64,000 nucleotides of DNA from Betaproteobacteria bacterium (GTDB taxonomy: Bacteria; Pseudomonadota; Gammaproteobacteria; Burkholderiales; Burkholderiaceae_C): assembly GCA_016704535.1 (NCBI GenBank), contig JADIZZ010000019.1:186001-250000 (forward strand), written 5' to 3'. The translations under genes were made by a program, and so were the position numbers. Below the pieces are notes generated by a model that was given only the letters and a program-made list of their open reading frames with translations, searched no databases and was not told where the DNA came from. Positions 16,967-27,804 of the stretch are shown here, piece after piece (positions within the stretch are counted from its first letter, which is position 1; each line of letters begins with the position of its first letter).

Positions 16967-18958
16967 TCACACTCCGAACATGCGGTCCATCGCGGCCGTG
17001 AAGGCCGCGAAGTCCAGGGGCTTGGTCCAGTAGTCGGCCATGCCGGCTTGCAGGGCGCGGTCGATGTCGTCGGGCATCGCGTTGGCCGACAACGCGATCA
17101 CGGGCACCTTGGCCAGCGCCGGGTGGGCACGCAGGCGGCGCAGCACCTCGAGGCCGTCGAAGTCGGGCAGTTGCATGTCCAGCAACACCAGGTCGGGCTC
17201 CAGCTCCAGAGCTCGCTCCACGCCGCTGGCACCGTCTACCGCGATGTGCAGTTGCAGGTGGGGCCGGCGCGCGATCAGCTCCGAAACAATGAGCGCGTTG
17301 ACGGGGTTGTCCTCGACATAGAGCAGCGTGCGGCACGGCGCAGACGGTGCAGCGCCGGGCAGGGGCGGGTTGCCTGTCTGCGGACCCATCGCTTCCGGCG
17401 TACGGTCGGTCACCACGCGCGGTGCCGCATCGGCCAAGCGAAGTTCGAAGACGCTGCCGGCGCCCGGCGTGCTGTGCGCCTCCACGCTGCCTCCCATGTG
17501 TTCCATCAGCGACTTGACGATGGTCAGTCCGATACCCGAACCTTCGACGCCTTTGGTCCCCTCGGTTTGCCGTCCCAGGCGATTGAAGGGTTCGTAGAGG
17601 TGGAGCAACTGCTCGGTGCTCATGCCGCGACCCGTGTCCGTGACGCGGATCAGCACCTCGGTGCCCTGCTGCCGAGCCTCGACATGCACGTGGCCGCCCG
17701 GCCGGTTGTACTTGACCGCGTTACTCAGCAGGTTCAGCAGCACCTGGCGCAGCCGTGTGGTGTCGGCCATGACCGTGCCGGGCAGCGCGCCGAGTTGCAG
17801 TTCCACGCCGTGTTTCCGGCGCAGCGCGTCCAGCATCGGCAGCGTCTGCGCAAGCAGCGGTGCCAACGCCACCGGCTGCAGCTGGATGCGAAGTTCGCCG
17901 CTCTGCAGGCTGGAGAGGTCGAGCACGTCGTCGATGAGCGCCAGCAGGTGCTGGCCCGCCGTGCGGATGTGTTCGAGCTGGCGACGCCGGGTCGGCACAC
18001 CCGGGTCCTCGCCATTGGCCGCGTCCAGCAGCAGTTGCGAGAAGCTCAGCACCGCGTTCAGCGGCGTACGCAGCTCGTGGCTCATGCGCGCCAGGAATCG
18101 GCTCTTGGCCTGGCTCTCGCGTTGCGCCATCTCGCGCTCGCGGCGTGCGGCTTCGGCGGTGCGCTTGTCGGTCACGTCCCAGTTCACACCGATGCGCCGC
18201 CGCGCACCGGTCTGCTCGTCGCGGATCTCGGCCGAGCGCGACGCAAGCCAGCGCAGCTGGCCGTCCGGCCAGACGACCCGGAACTCGTTCTCGAACGGGA
18301 TGCCGCGCGCCAGCGCTTCGCTCAGGTGCTTGTGCACCGCCGCCCGGTCATCGGGGTGCAGGCAGGCCATGCGCTCGGCGTCGTCCATCGCGCGCGGCCG
18401 CGGCACGTGGCCGCGCATCAGCCACATCTGGTCGTCCCAGAAGGCTTCGCCGGTCTGCAGGTCGAGCTCCCAGGTACCCAGCCCCGCGCCGCGCGCGGCC
18501 AGCGCCACGCGTTCCTGCGCGTTGCGCAGGGCCAATTCGGCGCTGCGGCGGGCGGTGAGGTCGACGACCACGCCGAACATCAAGGGTTGCGCGCCGCCGC
18601 GTTCGATCAGCGCGTGCGACGACAGGTAGCGCACGCTGCCGTCGGGCCGCACGATGCGCAGCGGCAGCGCCAGGCTCTCACGACCGCTGCGTGCCCAGGC
18701 CTTGAACTGCCGCCGCACCTCTTCGCGATCGTCGGGGTGCACGTGCAGCGCCACCCACTCGGTCATCGTCGGTGCCGGTGCCTGCGGGGGCAGGTCGAAG
18801 ATCTGGCGCAGCGCCGGGCTCCAGGTGGCGAGGTCGTCGCCGCGCAGCAGCACCCAGTAGCCGATGCCCGCAGCGGCCGTGGCGCGCTCGAAGCGGCGCG
18901 CCATGTCGTCGGCGGGCTGCGGCGGGGCTGGGCTGTCGGGCGCGGCTGGTGGGGACAT
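16967..18958 (-). CDS. Hybrid sensor histidine kinase with two PAS domains and a receiver
   Basis: The product has 663 residues. PAS_3-type sensor domains lie near 25-145 and 150-275 (HVHPDDREEVRRQF and CLHPDDRAAVHKHL are the conserved cores). The dimerisation domain FLARMSHELRTPLNAVLSFS carries the phospho-acceptor His294. The ATPase domain has NLLSNAVKYNRPGG, DTGRGM and GSGIGLTIVKSLMEHMGG. A C-terminal receiver has the acidic pair in LYVEDNPVN and phospho-acceptor Asp594 (LLDMQLPDFDG), with KP near the end. There is no membrane segment, so it probably senses a cytoplasmic or redox/ligand signal through PAS. No output regulator is adjacent except the DctBD-like pair 6 kb away. Its 3' end is six bases from the M3 peptidase gene. 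Confidence 0.9.
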   Translation of the reverse strand: MSPPAAPDSPAPPQPADDMARRFERATAAAGIGYWVLLRGDDLATWSPALRQIFDLPPQAPAPTMTEWVALHVHPDDREEVRRQFKAWARSGRESLALPLRIVRPDGSVRYLSSHALIERGGAQPLMFGVVVDLTARRSAELALRNAQERVALAARGAGLGTWELDLQTGEAFWDDQMWLMRGHVPRPRAMDDAERMACLHPDDRAAVHKHLSEALARGIPFENEFRVVWPDGQLRWLASRSAEIRDEQTGARRRIGVNWDVTDKRTAEAARREREMAQRESQAKSRFLARMSHELRTPLNAVLSFSQLLLDAANGEDPGVPTRRRQLEHIRTAGQHLLALIDDVLDLSSLQSGELRIQLQPVALAPLLAQTLPMLDALRRKHGVELQLGALPGTVMADTTRLRQVLLNLLSNAVKYNRPGGHVHVEARQQGTEVLIRVTDTGRGMSTEQLLHLYEPFNRLGRQTEGTKGVEGSGIGLTIVKSLMEHMGGSVEAHSTPGAGSVFELRLADAAPRVVTDRTPEAMGPQTGNPPLPGAAPSAPCRTLLYVEDNPVNALIVSELIARRPHLQLHIAVDGASGVERALELEPDLVLLDMQLPDFDGLEVLRRLRAHPALAKVPVIALSANAMPDDIDRALQAGMADYWTKPLDFAAFTAAMDRMFGV

Positions 18959-19110
18959 GAACGGTCAGTCGGACGCGAAGGCGTGCGCGTGGCCTCGCAG
19001 TATCGCGCGCTGCGCGCCGCGCGCCGCCGGCTGTTCGCGTCACGGAGTTCAGAAAATGCAGGCGGGGCCCGCGTTCGACACGCGGGCCCCGCTTCATCGG
19101 TCTTGTTGGC
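18959..19110. other. Spacer with terminator of the symporter gene
   Basis: The region lies between the kinase start and the symporter stop, both on the minus strand. It holds the strong hairpin listed separately and must contain the kinase promoter; I see no convincing -35/-10 pair. Confidence 0.4.
19062..19092 (-). terminator. Strong rho-independent-type terminator for the DASS gene
   Basis: GCGGGGCCCGCG and CGCGGGCCCCGC form a perfect twelve-base-pair stem around the loop TTCGACA. On the minus strand it is followed by TGCATTTTCT, a short T-run. It begins 19 bases after the symporter stop codon. Confidence 0.8.
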
Positions 19111-20631
19111 TTACATGATCCAGAAGAAGGCCACGAGCATGAACACGGCGAAGTAGATGACGCCGAAGATCGCGCCCAGGCGCCAGAAGTCCTTGGCCGG
19201 GATGTAGCCGCTGCCCGCGTACACGGGGCTCGGGCCGGTGGCGTAAGGCGTGAGGATGCCCATCAGGCCCAGCGTCAGCGCCAGCAGCAGCGAGAAGGTG
19301 CGCAGGTCGATGCCCGGGATGCCCATGCCCACCGCCAGCATCACCGGCAGCATGGCCGTGACGTGTGCGGTGACGCTGGCGAACAGGTAGTGCGTGAAGA
19401 AGAACACCGCCACCAGCGCCACCATGGCCATCATCGGCGAGTAGCCGACCATCTGCGCGCCCACCGTGTCGGCGAACCACTTCACGAAGCCGACCTTGCT
19501 CAGCCCGTCGGCCAGCGCCACCAGCGTGGCAAACCACACCAGCGTGTTCCAGGCCGCCTTGTTGTTCAGCACGTCGTCCCAGCTGACGACCTTGCCGATG
19601 ACCATCAGGCAGATCACCACGATGGCGACGGTGGTGGCGTTGATGAAGTCACCGCCCCAGATCCAGCCCGCCAGCGCCGTCAGCACGAGCGCGGCCAGAC
19701 CGACTTCACGGCCGCTCAGGCCACCGAGCTTGGTGAGTTCGCCGCGCGCCCAGTCCGGCACTTCGTTGCCGCCCTTGATCTCGGGCTTGTAGAACACGTA
19801 GGCCAGCAGCGGCACGGCCACCAGCAGGATGATGCCGATGGGCGCAAAGGCGCTGAACCACTCCATCCAGGTGAACTGCACCTTGGCGGTCTTGTTGATC
19901 AGTTCCACGGCCAGCAGGTTGGGCGCCAGGCCGGTGAGGAACATCGAACTCGTCACGCAGGTCGCGGCGATGGCCACCCACATCAGGTAACCGCCGATCC
20001 TGCGCGACGACGGGTCGTTGGGCTTGCTGTCGTACAGCGCCGGCAGGTTGCGGATCACCGGGAACACGGTGCCGCCACTGCGGGCGGTGTTCGAAGGCGT
20101 GAACGGCGCCAGCACCACGTCGGCGATGGTCACGGCATAGCCGAGCATCAACGTGCTCTTGCCCATCACCTTCACCAGCCACAGCGCGATGCGCTTGCCC
20201 AGGCCGGTCTTCTCGTAGCCCAGCGCAAACATGAAGGCCGCGAAGATGAGCCAGACGACGGTGTTGGAGAAGCCCGACAGCGCCCAGGTCAGCGAGGCGT
20301 TGGCCGGCTTGAAGCCCGGCTTGGCCAATTGCTCGGCGCCGAAGAAGACCCAGGGCGAGAGCAGGGTGACCACCGAAACGCCGATCAGGCCGATGGCGGC
20401 GCCGGGCAGCGGTTCCAGCATCAGGCCGACGATGACGCCGGCGAAGATGGCGAAGTAGTACCAGGCGAACTGCGGCAGGCCGGCGGGCGCCGGTATCAGC
20501 GCCACCAGCAGGGCCACGGCCACCGGGGCGAGGTATTTCCATAGGGGCACGCTGCCGGGTGCGGTGGGCGCGACGGGCTTGGACGCCGGCGCGGCCTCTC
20601 TTGGGGGCGCGCCGTGAACGATGCTGCTCAT
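19111..20631 (-). CDS. DASS (SLC13-type) carboxylate anion:sodium symporter
   Basis: The product has 506 residues with about 11-13 hydrophobic helices, the size of CitT/TtdT/SdcS-type divalent anion symporters. Family-like segments include LSGFSNTVVWLIFAAFMFAL, TPSNTARSGGTVFPVIRNLP (the SNT anion/sodium site) and SVTAHVTAMLPVMLAVGMG. It should import di- or tricarboxylates across the inner membrane. GGAG precedes the ATG at 20631 by five bases. A near-consensus sigma-54 promoter lies upstream, and a DctB/DctD-like system is encoded nearby; both fit carboxylate-induced expression. The substrate cannot be fixed from sequence. Confidence 0.88.
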   Translation of the reverse strand: MSSIVHGAPPREAAPASKPVAPTAPGSVPLWKYLAPVAVALLVALIPAPAGLPQFAWYYFAIFAGVIVGLMLEPLPGAAIGLIGVSVVTLLSPWVFFGAEQLAKPGFKPANASLTWALSGFSNTVVWLIFAAFMFALGYEKTGLGKRIALWLVKVMGKSTLMLGYAVTIADVVLAPFTPSNTARSGGTVFPVIRNLPALYDSKPNDPSSRRIGGYLMWVAIAATCVTSSMFLTGLAPNLLAVELINKTAKVQFTWMEWFSAFAPIGIILLVAVPLLAYVFYKPEIKGGNEVPDWARGELTKLGGLSGREVGLAALVLTALAGWIWGGDFINATTVAIVVICLMVIGKVVSWDDVLNNKAAWNTLVWFATLVALADGLSKVGFVKWFADTVGAQMVGYSPMMAMVALVAVFFFTHYLFASVTAHVTAMLPVMLAVGMGIPGIDLRTFSLLLALTLGLMGILTPYATGPSPVYAGSGYIPAKDFWRLGAIFGVIYFAVFMLVAFFWIM

Positions 20632-20697
20632 GTCAACTCCTTGCTTCGGGTCATCTCACGCAGCGCCAGGCGGGCGCGACGTGTCACCTTGGGGGAG

Positions 20698-20713
20698 TGC
20701 ATACGCCGTGCCA
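20698..20713 (-). promoter_or_regulatory. Sigma-54 (-24/-12) promoter of the DASS symporter gene
   Basis: On the minus strand this reads TGGCACGGCGTATGCA. The RpoN consensus is TGGCACG-N4-TTGCW; only one base of the -12 element differs, and the invariant GG and GC are ten bases apart as required. Transcription would start near 20687, giving a leader of about 56 bases before the ATG at 20631. An enhancer-binding protein gene (DctD-like) lies 3 kb away. Confidence 0.75.
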
Positions 20714-20828
20714 CCCTTTGGGGTCACTGCGGCGGAGCATTTTTCCTTTGCTGACAGGGACTTGCGGGCGGTGGGTGGCGTTCGCTGGCGGCGGCTGCAC
20801 GGTTTCCCGGAAGGCGAGGCCAACGGGC

Positions 20829-20844
20829 GTCCGGAAATCCGGAC
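20829..20844. promoter_or_regulatory. Candidate enhancer (UAS) palindrome
   Basis: GTCCGGAAATCCGGAC is a perfect seven-base inverted repeat with a two-base centre. It lies about 150 bases upstream of the predicted sigma-54 start, the usual distance for an enhancer-binding protein. A related TTCCCGGAA palindrome is at 20804-20812, nearer the promoter. Assignment to the DctD-like regulator is inference. Confidence 0.45.
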
Positions 20845-20870
20845 GGCGTCGGTGTCGACGCGTCTGCGCG

Positions 20871-21164
20871 TCAGGTCCGGCGGGTGTCCGCTGTGGCCGC
20901 CGCGCGCAGGCGGGCCTGCTCCAGTTCGAAGATCAGTACGTCGACCTCGGCCAGGAAGGCCTCACGGCTGGCGTGGGGCGAGTTCGTGATCAGTGCCGAC
21001 GAATGTTCGGCCAGGGCCTCCTCGCCGGCCATGCGCGCCCAGCGGCGCACCTCGCAATAGGCCAGCCAGGCGAGGCGACCCAGGTCCAGGCTGCGGCGTG
21101 CGTGATGCAAGTCGCCCAGGAGATCCTCGAGCCCGAGTTGGAGTGGTACGGAACGTGCGATCAT
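20871..21164 (-). CDS. Small helical hypothetical protein
   Basis: The product has 97 residues, starting MIARSVPLQL. It is predicted largely helical, with a central SLDLGRLAWLAYCEVRRWAR segment and a C-terminal Ala/Arg-rich helix. There is no signal peptide, membrane segment or recognised motif. It is divergent from the acetyl-CoA hydrolase gene, with a 74-base gap. The start at 21164 is preferred; an upstream alternative at 21236 would run up to the neighbour's start. The predicted enhancer region of the symporter lies just downstream of it. I do not recognise the family. Confidence 0.5.
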   Translation of the reverse strand: MIARSVPLQLGLEDLLGDLHHARRSLDLGRLAWLAYCEVRRWARMAGEEALAEHSSALITNSPHASREAFLAEVDVLIFELEQARLRAAATADTRRT

Positions 21165-21238
21165 GTTGCAGTGCAGCATTGTCCTTGAGGCTGACGCTGG
21201 ACTGACACGGAACCCCACATCCTCCCGACACGCCATCC

Positions 21239-23266
21239 ATGACCCCCATTCGCACGACGACTTTCGACACCGCGCTGGACCGCGTCACGCAGCGGCTGGC
21301 CAGGCATGCCGCCGACGGCATCCGTCCGGTGTGCTACTTGCCCGGCAACGCCGGCCGCATCGATGCCGTCGAGCGCCGGATCTTCGAGCAGCCGCAGCGC
21401 TTCGCGGGCGTCGACGTCTTCCAGGTGCTGGCGCTGGGCCCGGCCACGGGCTGGCGGCGCGCCGTCATGGGGGGTGTGGGCATCGTCACTCCCTTCATCG
21501 GGCCGGGCGTGCGCGGCCTGGTCAACGCCGGGCTGGCGCGCAACATCCGCTGCAACCTCTCGCAGGTGCCCCGGCTCTTCGAAGGCCCGTGGAGGCCGCA
21601 GGTCGCGTTCGCGCACACGTCGCCGCCCGACGCCCAGGGCCGCGTGACACTGGGACTGAACGCCGGCATCGACTTCGCGCCGGTCCGGCAGGCAGTCTTC
21701 AAGGTGGCCATGGTCAACGCGCGCATGCCGCGCTGGCACATCGCCACGCTCGACGACCCGGCCACCGGGCAGCGCTTCGACAGCGGTTGCGCCATGGCAC
21801 TGGCCGACTTCGACCTCGTCGTCGAGATCGACGAGCCGCTGTTCGAACATCGCATGGTGTCCTTGTCGCCCGAGCACGCGTCGCAGACGCACGCCATCGC
21901 ACACGGCATCGTCGACCTGCTTCGCCAGGCCACGCCGGACCCTGGCGCCACGGCGCTGCCGCAGACGGTGCAGCTGGGCATCGGCAAGATCCCGAATGCG
22001 GTGGCGAACGAACTCGTGGCCGCCGGTGTGTCGGTGCGCGGCGTGTGGTCGGAGCTGTTCTCCGACGGCGTGCTGGCGCTGTACCGCGCCGGCCTGATCC
22101 GTGACACGCAAGGCCCGTCGCTGCGGGAGCGCATCGTCGTGGGCTTCGTGCTCGGCAGCCGTGCGCTGTACGAGACGATGCACGAAAACCCCGAGTTCGC
22201 CGTGCTGCCGCAGGAGATCGTCAATGACCCGGCGCTCATCAAGCACAACCCGGCCATGGCCAGCATCAACAGCGCGCTGGCCGTGAGCCTGAGCGGCGAG
22301 GTCTGCGCCTCGATGATCGCCAAGCACTACTACTCCGACGTCGGCGGGCAGTTCGACTTCGCGCTGGGCGCGTCGTGGGCGCGCGGCGGCATCGCGATCA
22401 TCGCGCTGCCCAGCGTGGTGGAGCGCAGCGACGGCGCGCAGCAGAGCAAGATCGTGGCGCTGCACCCCGAAGGCGCCCACCACACGATCGGCGCCGACCT
22501 GCCGGTGGTCGTGGTCACCGAACAGGGTGTGGCCGACCTGCGCAACCTCAACGACCCGCAGCGGGTCGACGCGATGCTGGGCGTGGCGCACCCGAGCTGG
22601 CGCACGCAGCTGGCCAAGGAAGCACGCGCGCTGCCGTCGATGCAGGGCGTGGATGCGGTACCGGCGCAGCTGATCGAGCTGCAGGACGGCCGCCATGCGT
22701 TGCTGCGCCCGGCGACGAAGGACGACATCGAGGCCATCGGCGCCTACATCAACCGCCTGAGCGGCGACGACCGGCGCACGCGCTACATGGGCACCGTCAC
22801 GGTGGACTACCTCACGTCGCCGGAACGGCTGGCGCGCCTGTACGACGACACGCTGGACTACCGGCAGCACGCGGCCTTCATCGCCGAGCTCGACGACGAG
22901 ATCATCGGCGTGGCGCACGCCTTCCGCATCGACGCCGCGGGCACCTACGAGGTCTCGTTCTCGCGCCGCAGCGACCTGCGCGGCCAGGGCATCGGCACGC
23001 ACCTGATGCAGATGCTGATCGACTGGGGCGCGATTGGGGGGGCACAGCGCTACTACGCCACCACCTACCGCAACGAGAACCCGCGCATGCGTGCGCTCTT
23101 CGACCGCTTCGGTTTCGCGGTGAAGGCCGACCCGGATGATCCGCGCACGGTGATCTACAGCGCCGCGGTGGCCGACCTCGTGCAGGCCAGCGAGCGCGCC
23201 GTGGCGTGCCGGCAGCGCGCGGTGCCCGTCGTCGTGGCGCAGGTTGCCGACGCGGGCTGTCCGTAG
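21239..23266 (+). CDS. Acetyl-CoA hydrolase/transferase - GNAT acetyltransferase fusion
   Basis: The product has 675 residues. Residues 1-460 match acetyl-CoA hydrolase/transferase (4-hydroxybutyrate CoA-transferase-like). Features are QVLALGPATGW, QLGIGKIPNAVANEL, the acidic segment GVWSELFSDG near 260-269 where the CoA-bound Glu is expected, and the C-terminal GGQFDFALGASWARGG with VVVTEQGVADLR. Residues 480-660 form a GNAT domain, with RRSDLRGQGIGTHLMQMLID as the acetyl-CoA-binding motif and a C-terminal EN-PRMRALFDRFGF. The protein may exchange CoA between carboxylates and also acetylate a target. It is convergent with the dctD-like gene, with a bidirectional hairpin between them. Confidence 0.87.
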   Translation: MTPIRTTTFDTALDRVTQRLARHAADGIRPVCYLPGNAGRIDAVERRIFEQPQRFAGVDVFQVLALGPATGWRRAVMGGVGIVTPFIGPGVRGLVNAGLARNIRCNLSQVPRLFEGPWRPQVAFAHTSPPDAQGRVTLGLNAGIDFAPVRQAVFKVAMVNARMPRWHIATLDDPATGQRFDSGCAMALADFDLVVEIDEPLFEHRMVSLSPEHASQTHAIAHGIVDLLRQATPDPGATALPQTVQLGIGKIPNAVANELVAAGVSVRGVWSELFSDGVLALYRAGLIRDTQGPSLRERIVVGFVLGSRALYETMHENPEFAVLPQEIVNDPALIKHNPAMASINSALAVSLSGEVCASMIAKHYYSDVGGQFDFALGASWARGGIAIIALPSVVERSDGAQQSKIVALHPEGAHHTIGADLPVVVVTEQGVADLRNLNDPQRVDAMLGVAHPSWRTQLAKEARALPSMQGVDAVPAQLIELQDGRHALLRPATKDDIEAIGAYINRLSGDDRRTRYMGTVTVDYLTSPERLARLYDDTLDYRQHAAFIAELDDEIIGVAHAFRIDAAGTYEVSFSRRSDLRGQGIGTHLMQMLIDWGAIGGAQRYYATTYRNENPRMRALFDRFGFAVKADPDDPRTVIYSAAVADLVQASERAVACRQRAVPVVVAQVADAGCP

Positions 23267-23298
23267 GCCTTCAGGTGGCCCGGCGCGGGCAGCGACAG

Positions 23299-23322
23299 GC
23301 GCGGGCAAGGTCGTGCCCGCGC
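23299..23322. terminator. Bidirectional hairpin between convergent genes
   Basis: GCGCGGGCA and TGCCCGCGC form a perfect nine-base-pair stem with the loop AGGTCG. It lies between the acetyl-CoA hydrolase fusion and the dctD-like gene, which end facing each other. No T-run follows on either side. Confidence 0.5.
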
Positions 23323-23335
23323 GTCTGCCCCGCGC

Positions 23336-24705
<1,370 letters not shown>

Positions 24706-24709
<4 letters not shown>

Positions 24710-26604
24710 GGGGTGCTGGGGACGGCGGTACAGGCGGGCAGGTCGATGCAGAAACAGGCGCCGACCGAGCCCGGCTCGGTGACGTCGCAGATGCCGATCT
24801 CGCCGCCGAAGCTGCGCACGATGCGCTGCGAGATCATCAGCCCCAGGCCCAGCCCGGCGCCTGCGGGTTTGCTGGTGGCGAAGGGCTCGAACAGGTGCGC
24901 ACGCATCGCGGGCGATATCCCCGGGCCATTGTCCTGCACTTGCAGCTGCACGCGGTCGCCGGGCGTGCCGGGTTTCAGGCTGGCCAGCACGCGCAGCCGG
25001 CGCGGCGTGGTGCGGTCGTCCACCGTGGCCATGGCATCTAGCGCGTTGACCATCAGGTTCACCAGCACCTGCTCGACCAGCCCCGGGTCGGCCAGCACGC
25101 ACAGGCCTTCCGGCCGGATCCGTACCTCGAAGGCCACGTCCAGCCGCTTCAGCCGGTCGGCCAGCAGACCCTGCGCGTTGGCCACCGCCGCACCCAGTGG
25201 CGTGGGCACCAGCGCGTCGCCGGGCTTGTGGGCAAAGGTCTTCAGCCGGCGCGTCAACTCGCCCAGCCGGGCCACCAGCAGCGAGATGCGCTCCAGGTTG
25301 CCGCGGGTCTCGGGCAGGCGCTGCTTGTCCATCAGCACCACGGCGTTGTCCGACAGCGTGCGCAGCGCGGCCAGCGGCTGGTTCAGCTCGTGGGCCAGCC
25401 CGGCAGAGAGCTGCCCCAGCACCGCCATCTTCGCGGCGTGCACCAGCTCGGCCTGCGTCGCGTGCAGGCTCTGTTCCACCGTCTTGCGGGTTTCGATCTC
25501 GGCGGCCAGCGAGGTGTTGGCGTCCGACAGCTGGCGCGTGCGCTCGGCCACGCGGGCTTCGAGCGTGTCGTGCGCGGCCTGCAGCGCGGCCTGGGTGGCC
25601 AGTTTCTGCAGGCCGTTGCGCCGGCTTTGCCAGGCCGCCATGAGCAGCAACCCGGCCACGGCCGCGGCCAGTGCAGCCATCAGCGCCTGGGTGCGTGCGC
25701 GGCTGTAGGCGGGCGCCAGTGGGTCCAGCGCTTGCATCTGCCAGCGCTGTGCCGGCAACGCGCGCGCGGTGACCAGGTGCTCGGCGCCGTCGACGACGAC
25801 ATGCTGGCCGGTCTGCAACGGGCCGCCGCCGGCCCAGGGCAGCACGCCGGGGTCGGGGTCGTAGGGCTTCTCTGCGGCCACCACGGCCCGCTCGGCCGGC
25901 GACAGCGGCCGCAGCGCCTGGAACTTCCACTCCGGCCGCGAGCCGAGGATGACGACGCTGCGCTCGTCGGTAACCAGCATGGCCCCGGGCAGCGTGGCCC
26001 ACACCCGCTCGGCGGCGTCGAGCTTGACCTTGACCGTGGCCACGCCCAGCGTGCGGTCCCCGCTCTTCAGTGCGTACGACAGGAAGTAGCCCGGGATGCG
26101 GCTGGTGGCGCCGACGCCGAAGAAGCGCCCGCGCCCGTTGGCCAGCGCGTCCCTCATATAGGGCCGGTAGGTGTAGTTGTGGCCGACGGTGGTGATGGGC
26201 TGGTCCCAGTCGGCGGCGGCCTGGGCGTTGCCGCCGGCATCGAGCACGAAGAGCATGTCGGCGCCGGCGATGGCGTTGATGCGCACCAGCGTGCGGTTGG
26301 CCTGGTCGCGCAGGGCGGGGTCGCCGGGGCGAGCCAGCAGTTCCATCACGGCCGGCGTGGTCTCCAGCAGCGCGGGCAGGTAGTCGAAGCGGGCCAGCGC
26401 GCTGTCCAGCGCCGCGGCCACGCTGTCCAGGCGTCGCACGGCCGAAGCCTGCAGATCGTGAATGGCGGCATTCAGCGATACCCAGTAGGTGACCCAGGCC
26501 GCAGCTGTGGCCAGCGCCAGCACGGCGCAAGTGGCCGCGAGCGGGCCCCGCCAGGCGCGCCAGCGGCTTCCAGGGCGTGGCAGCAGCGCTTCAGGGGCAA
26601 ACAT
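24706..26604 (-). CDS. DctB-like sensor histidine kinase
   Basis: The product has 632 residues. Two transmembrane helices (near 22-43 and 315-335) bracket a periplasmic domain of the DctB/PAS-like (PDC) type, recognised by YRPYMRDALANGRGRFFGVG and the RIPGYFLSYAL segment. A coiled coil and the dimerisation domain follow, with LSAGLAHELNQPLAALR carrying His405, the N-box LVNLMVNALDAM, and G-boxes DNGPGI and GLGLGLMISQRI. The kinase should sense a C4-dicarboxylate or similar carboxylate outside and phosphorylate the adjacent DctD-like regulator. The start at 26604 gives the normal DctB length. It is divergent from the methionine synthase gene, 165 bases away. Confidence 0.9.
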
Positions 26605-26768
26605 GCGCGCCAGTCTGCCACGCGGCGCGTGCTGCAGGCCCGCCGGCCTCGCTCGGGCGCCGGGCAGCTGTCCTGGGGGCCGGAAGACCAGCTTCAACCC
26701 GGCTGATTGCTGCTGCGGTAACCTGCCTACCCTGCGTTGGGGCCCACAAAGAGACGGAGACCTGGACC

Positions 26769-27794
26769 ATGTTCGACACCGCCATCGCCGGCAGCCTGCC
26801 CAAACCCGCCTGGCTCGCCGAGACGCAGAAGCTCTGGCCACAGTGGAAGGCCGAAGGCGCCGAACTCGCACAGGCCAAGCTCGATGCCACGCTGCTGTGG
26901 ATCAAGGCCCAGGAAGATGCGGGTCTGTCGGTCATCGGCGACGGCGAGCAGAGCCGCCAGCACTTCGTTCACGGCTTCCTGGAGCAGGTCGAAGGCATCG
27001 ACTTCGAGCACAAGGTCGAGATGGGCATCCGCAACGACCGCTACAAGGCGATGGTGCCGCAGGTTATCGCGGCGCTGAAGTTGAAGGGCCGCGTGCACGC
27101 CGCCGAGGCGCGTTTCCTGCGCGCCCACACCACGCGCAAGATCAAGTTCACGCTGCCCGGGCCGCTGACCATCGTCGACACCGTGGCCGACCGTTTCTAC
27201 GGCGATCGCCGCAAACTGGCGATGGCCTTTGCCGAACTGCTGAACGAGGAGGCGCTGGCGTTGCAGGCCGACGGCGTGGACATCGTGCAGTTCGACGAAC
27301 CGGCCTTCAACGTCTACATGGACGACGCGGCCACCTGGGGCGTGAAGGCGCTGGAACGCGCCGCGCAGGGCCTGAAGTGCACGACGGCCGTGCACATCTG
27401 CTACGGCTACGGCATCCAGGCCAACATCGACTGGAAGAACAGCCTGGGCCAGGAATGGCGGCAGTACGAGAAGGTGTTCCCGGCGCTGGCCAAGAGCAGC
27501 ATCCAGCAGGTGAGCCTGGAGTGTTTCCACTCGCACGTGCCGCCCGACCTGATGGCGCTGCTGAAGGGCAAGGACGTGATGGTGGGTGTCATCGACGTCG
27601 CCAGCGACTCCATCGAGACGCCGGAAGAGGTGGCCGACACCATCGGCCGCGCGCTGCAGTTCGTGCCGCGCCAGCACCTCATCGCCTGCACCAACTGCGG
27701 CCTGGCGCCGATGAGCCGCGCCGTGGCCGAGGCCAAGCTGCGCGCGCTGGCGGCGGGCGCGAAACTGGCCGACGCGCGCCAGGCCGCGAAGTGA
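26769..27794 (+). CDS. mesD: MesD-type short (core) cobalamin-independent methionine synthase
   Basis: The product has 341 residues, equal to the catalytic C-terminal half of MetE only. The zinc-binding residues are present: His and Cys in AVHICYGYG, Glu in VSLECFHSH and the late Cys in ACTNCGLAP. The opening AGSLPKPAWLAETQKLWPQW and the middle DGVDIVQFDEPAFNVYMDD closely resemble MesD, a methionine synthase reported to depend on the oxygenase-like partner MesX (DUF1852). No MesX gene is adjacent here. It would methylate homocysteine. The ATG at 26769 follows a GGAGA site. The exact subfamily (MesD rather than another core MetE) is from memory of the family and needs a tree. Confidence 0.75.
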   Translation: MFDTAIAGSLPKPAWLAETQKLWPQWKAEGAELAQAKLDATLLWIKAQEDAGLSVIGDGEQSRQHFVHGFLEQVEGIDFEHKVEMGIRNDRYKAMVPQVIAALKLKGRVHAAEARFLRAHTTRKIKFTLPGPLTIVDTVADRFYGDRRKLAMAFAELLNEEALALQADGVDIVQFDEPAFNVYMDDAATWGVKALERAAQGLKCTTAVHICYGYGIQANIDWKNSLGQEWRQYEKVFPALAKSSIQQVSLECFHSHVPPDLMALLKGKDVMVGVIDVASDSIETPEEVADTIGRALQFVPRQHLIACTNCGLAPMSRAVAEAKLRALAAGAKLADARQAAK

Positions 27795-27804
27795 GCGTGC
27801 GGCC

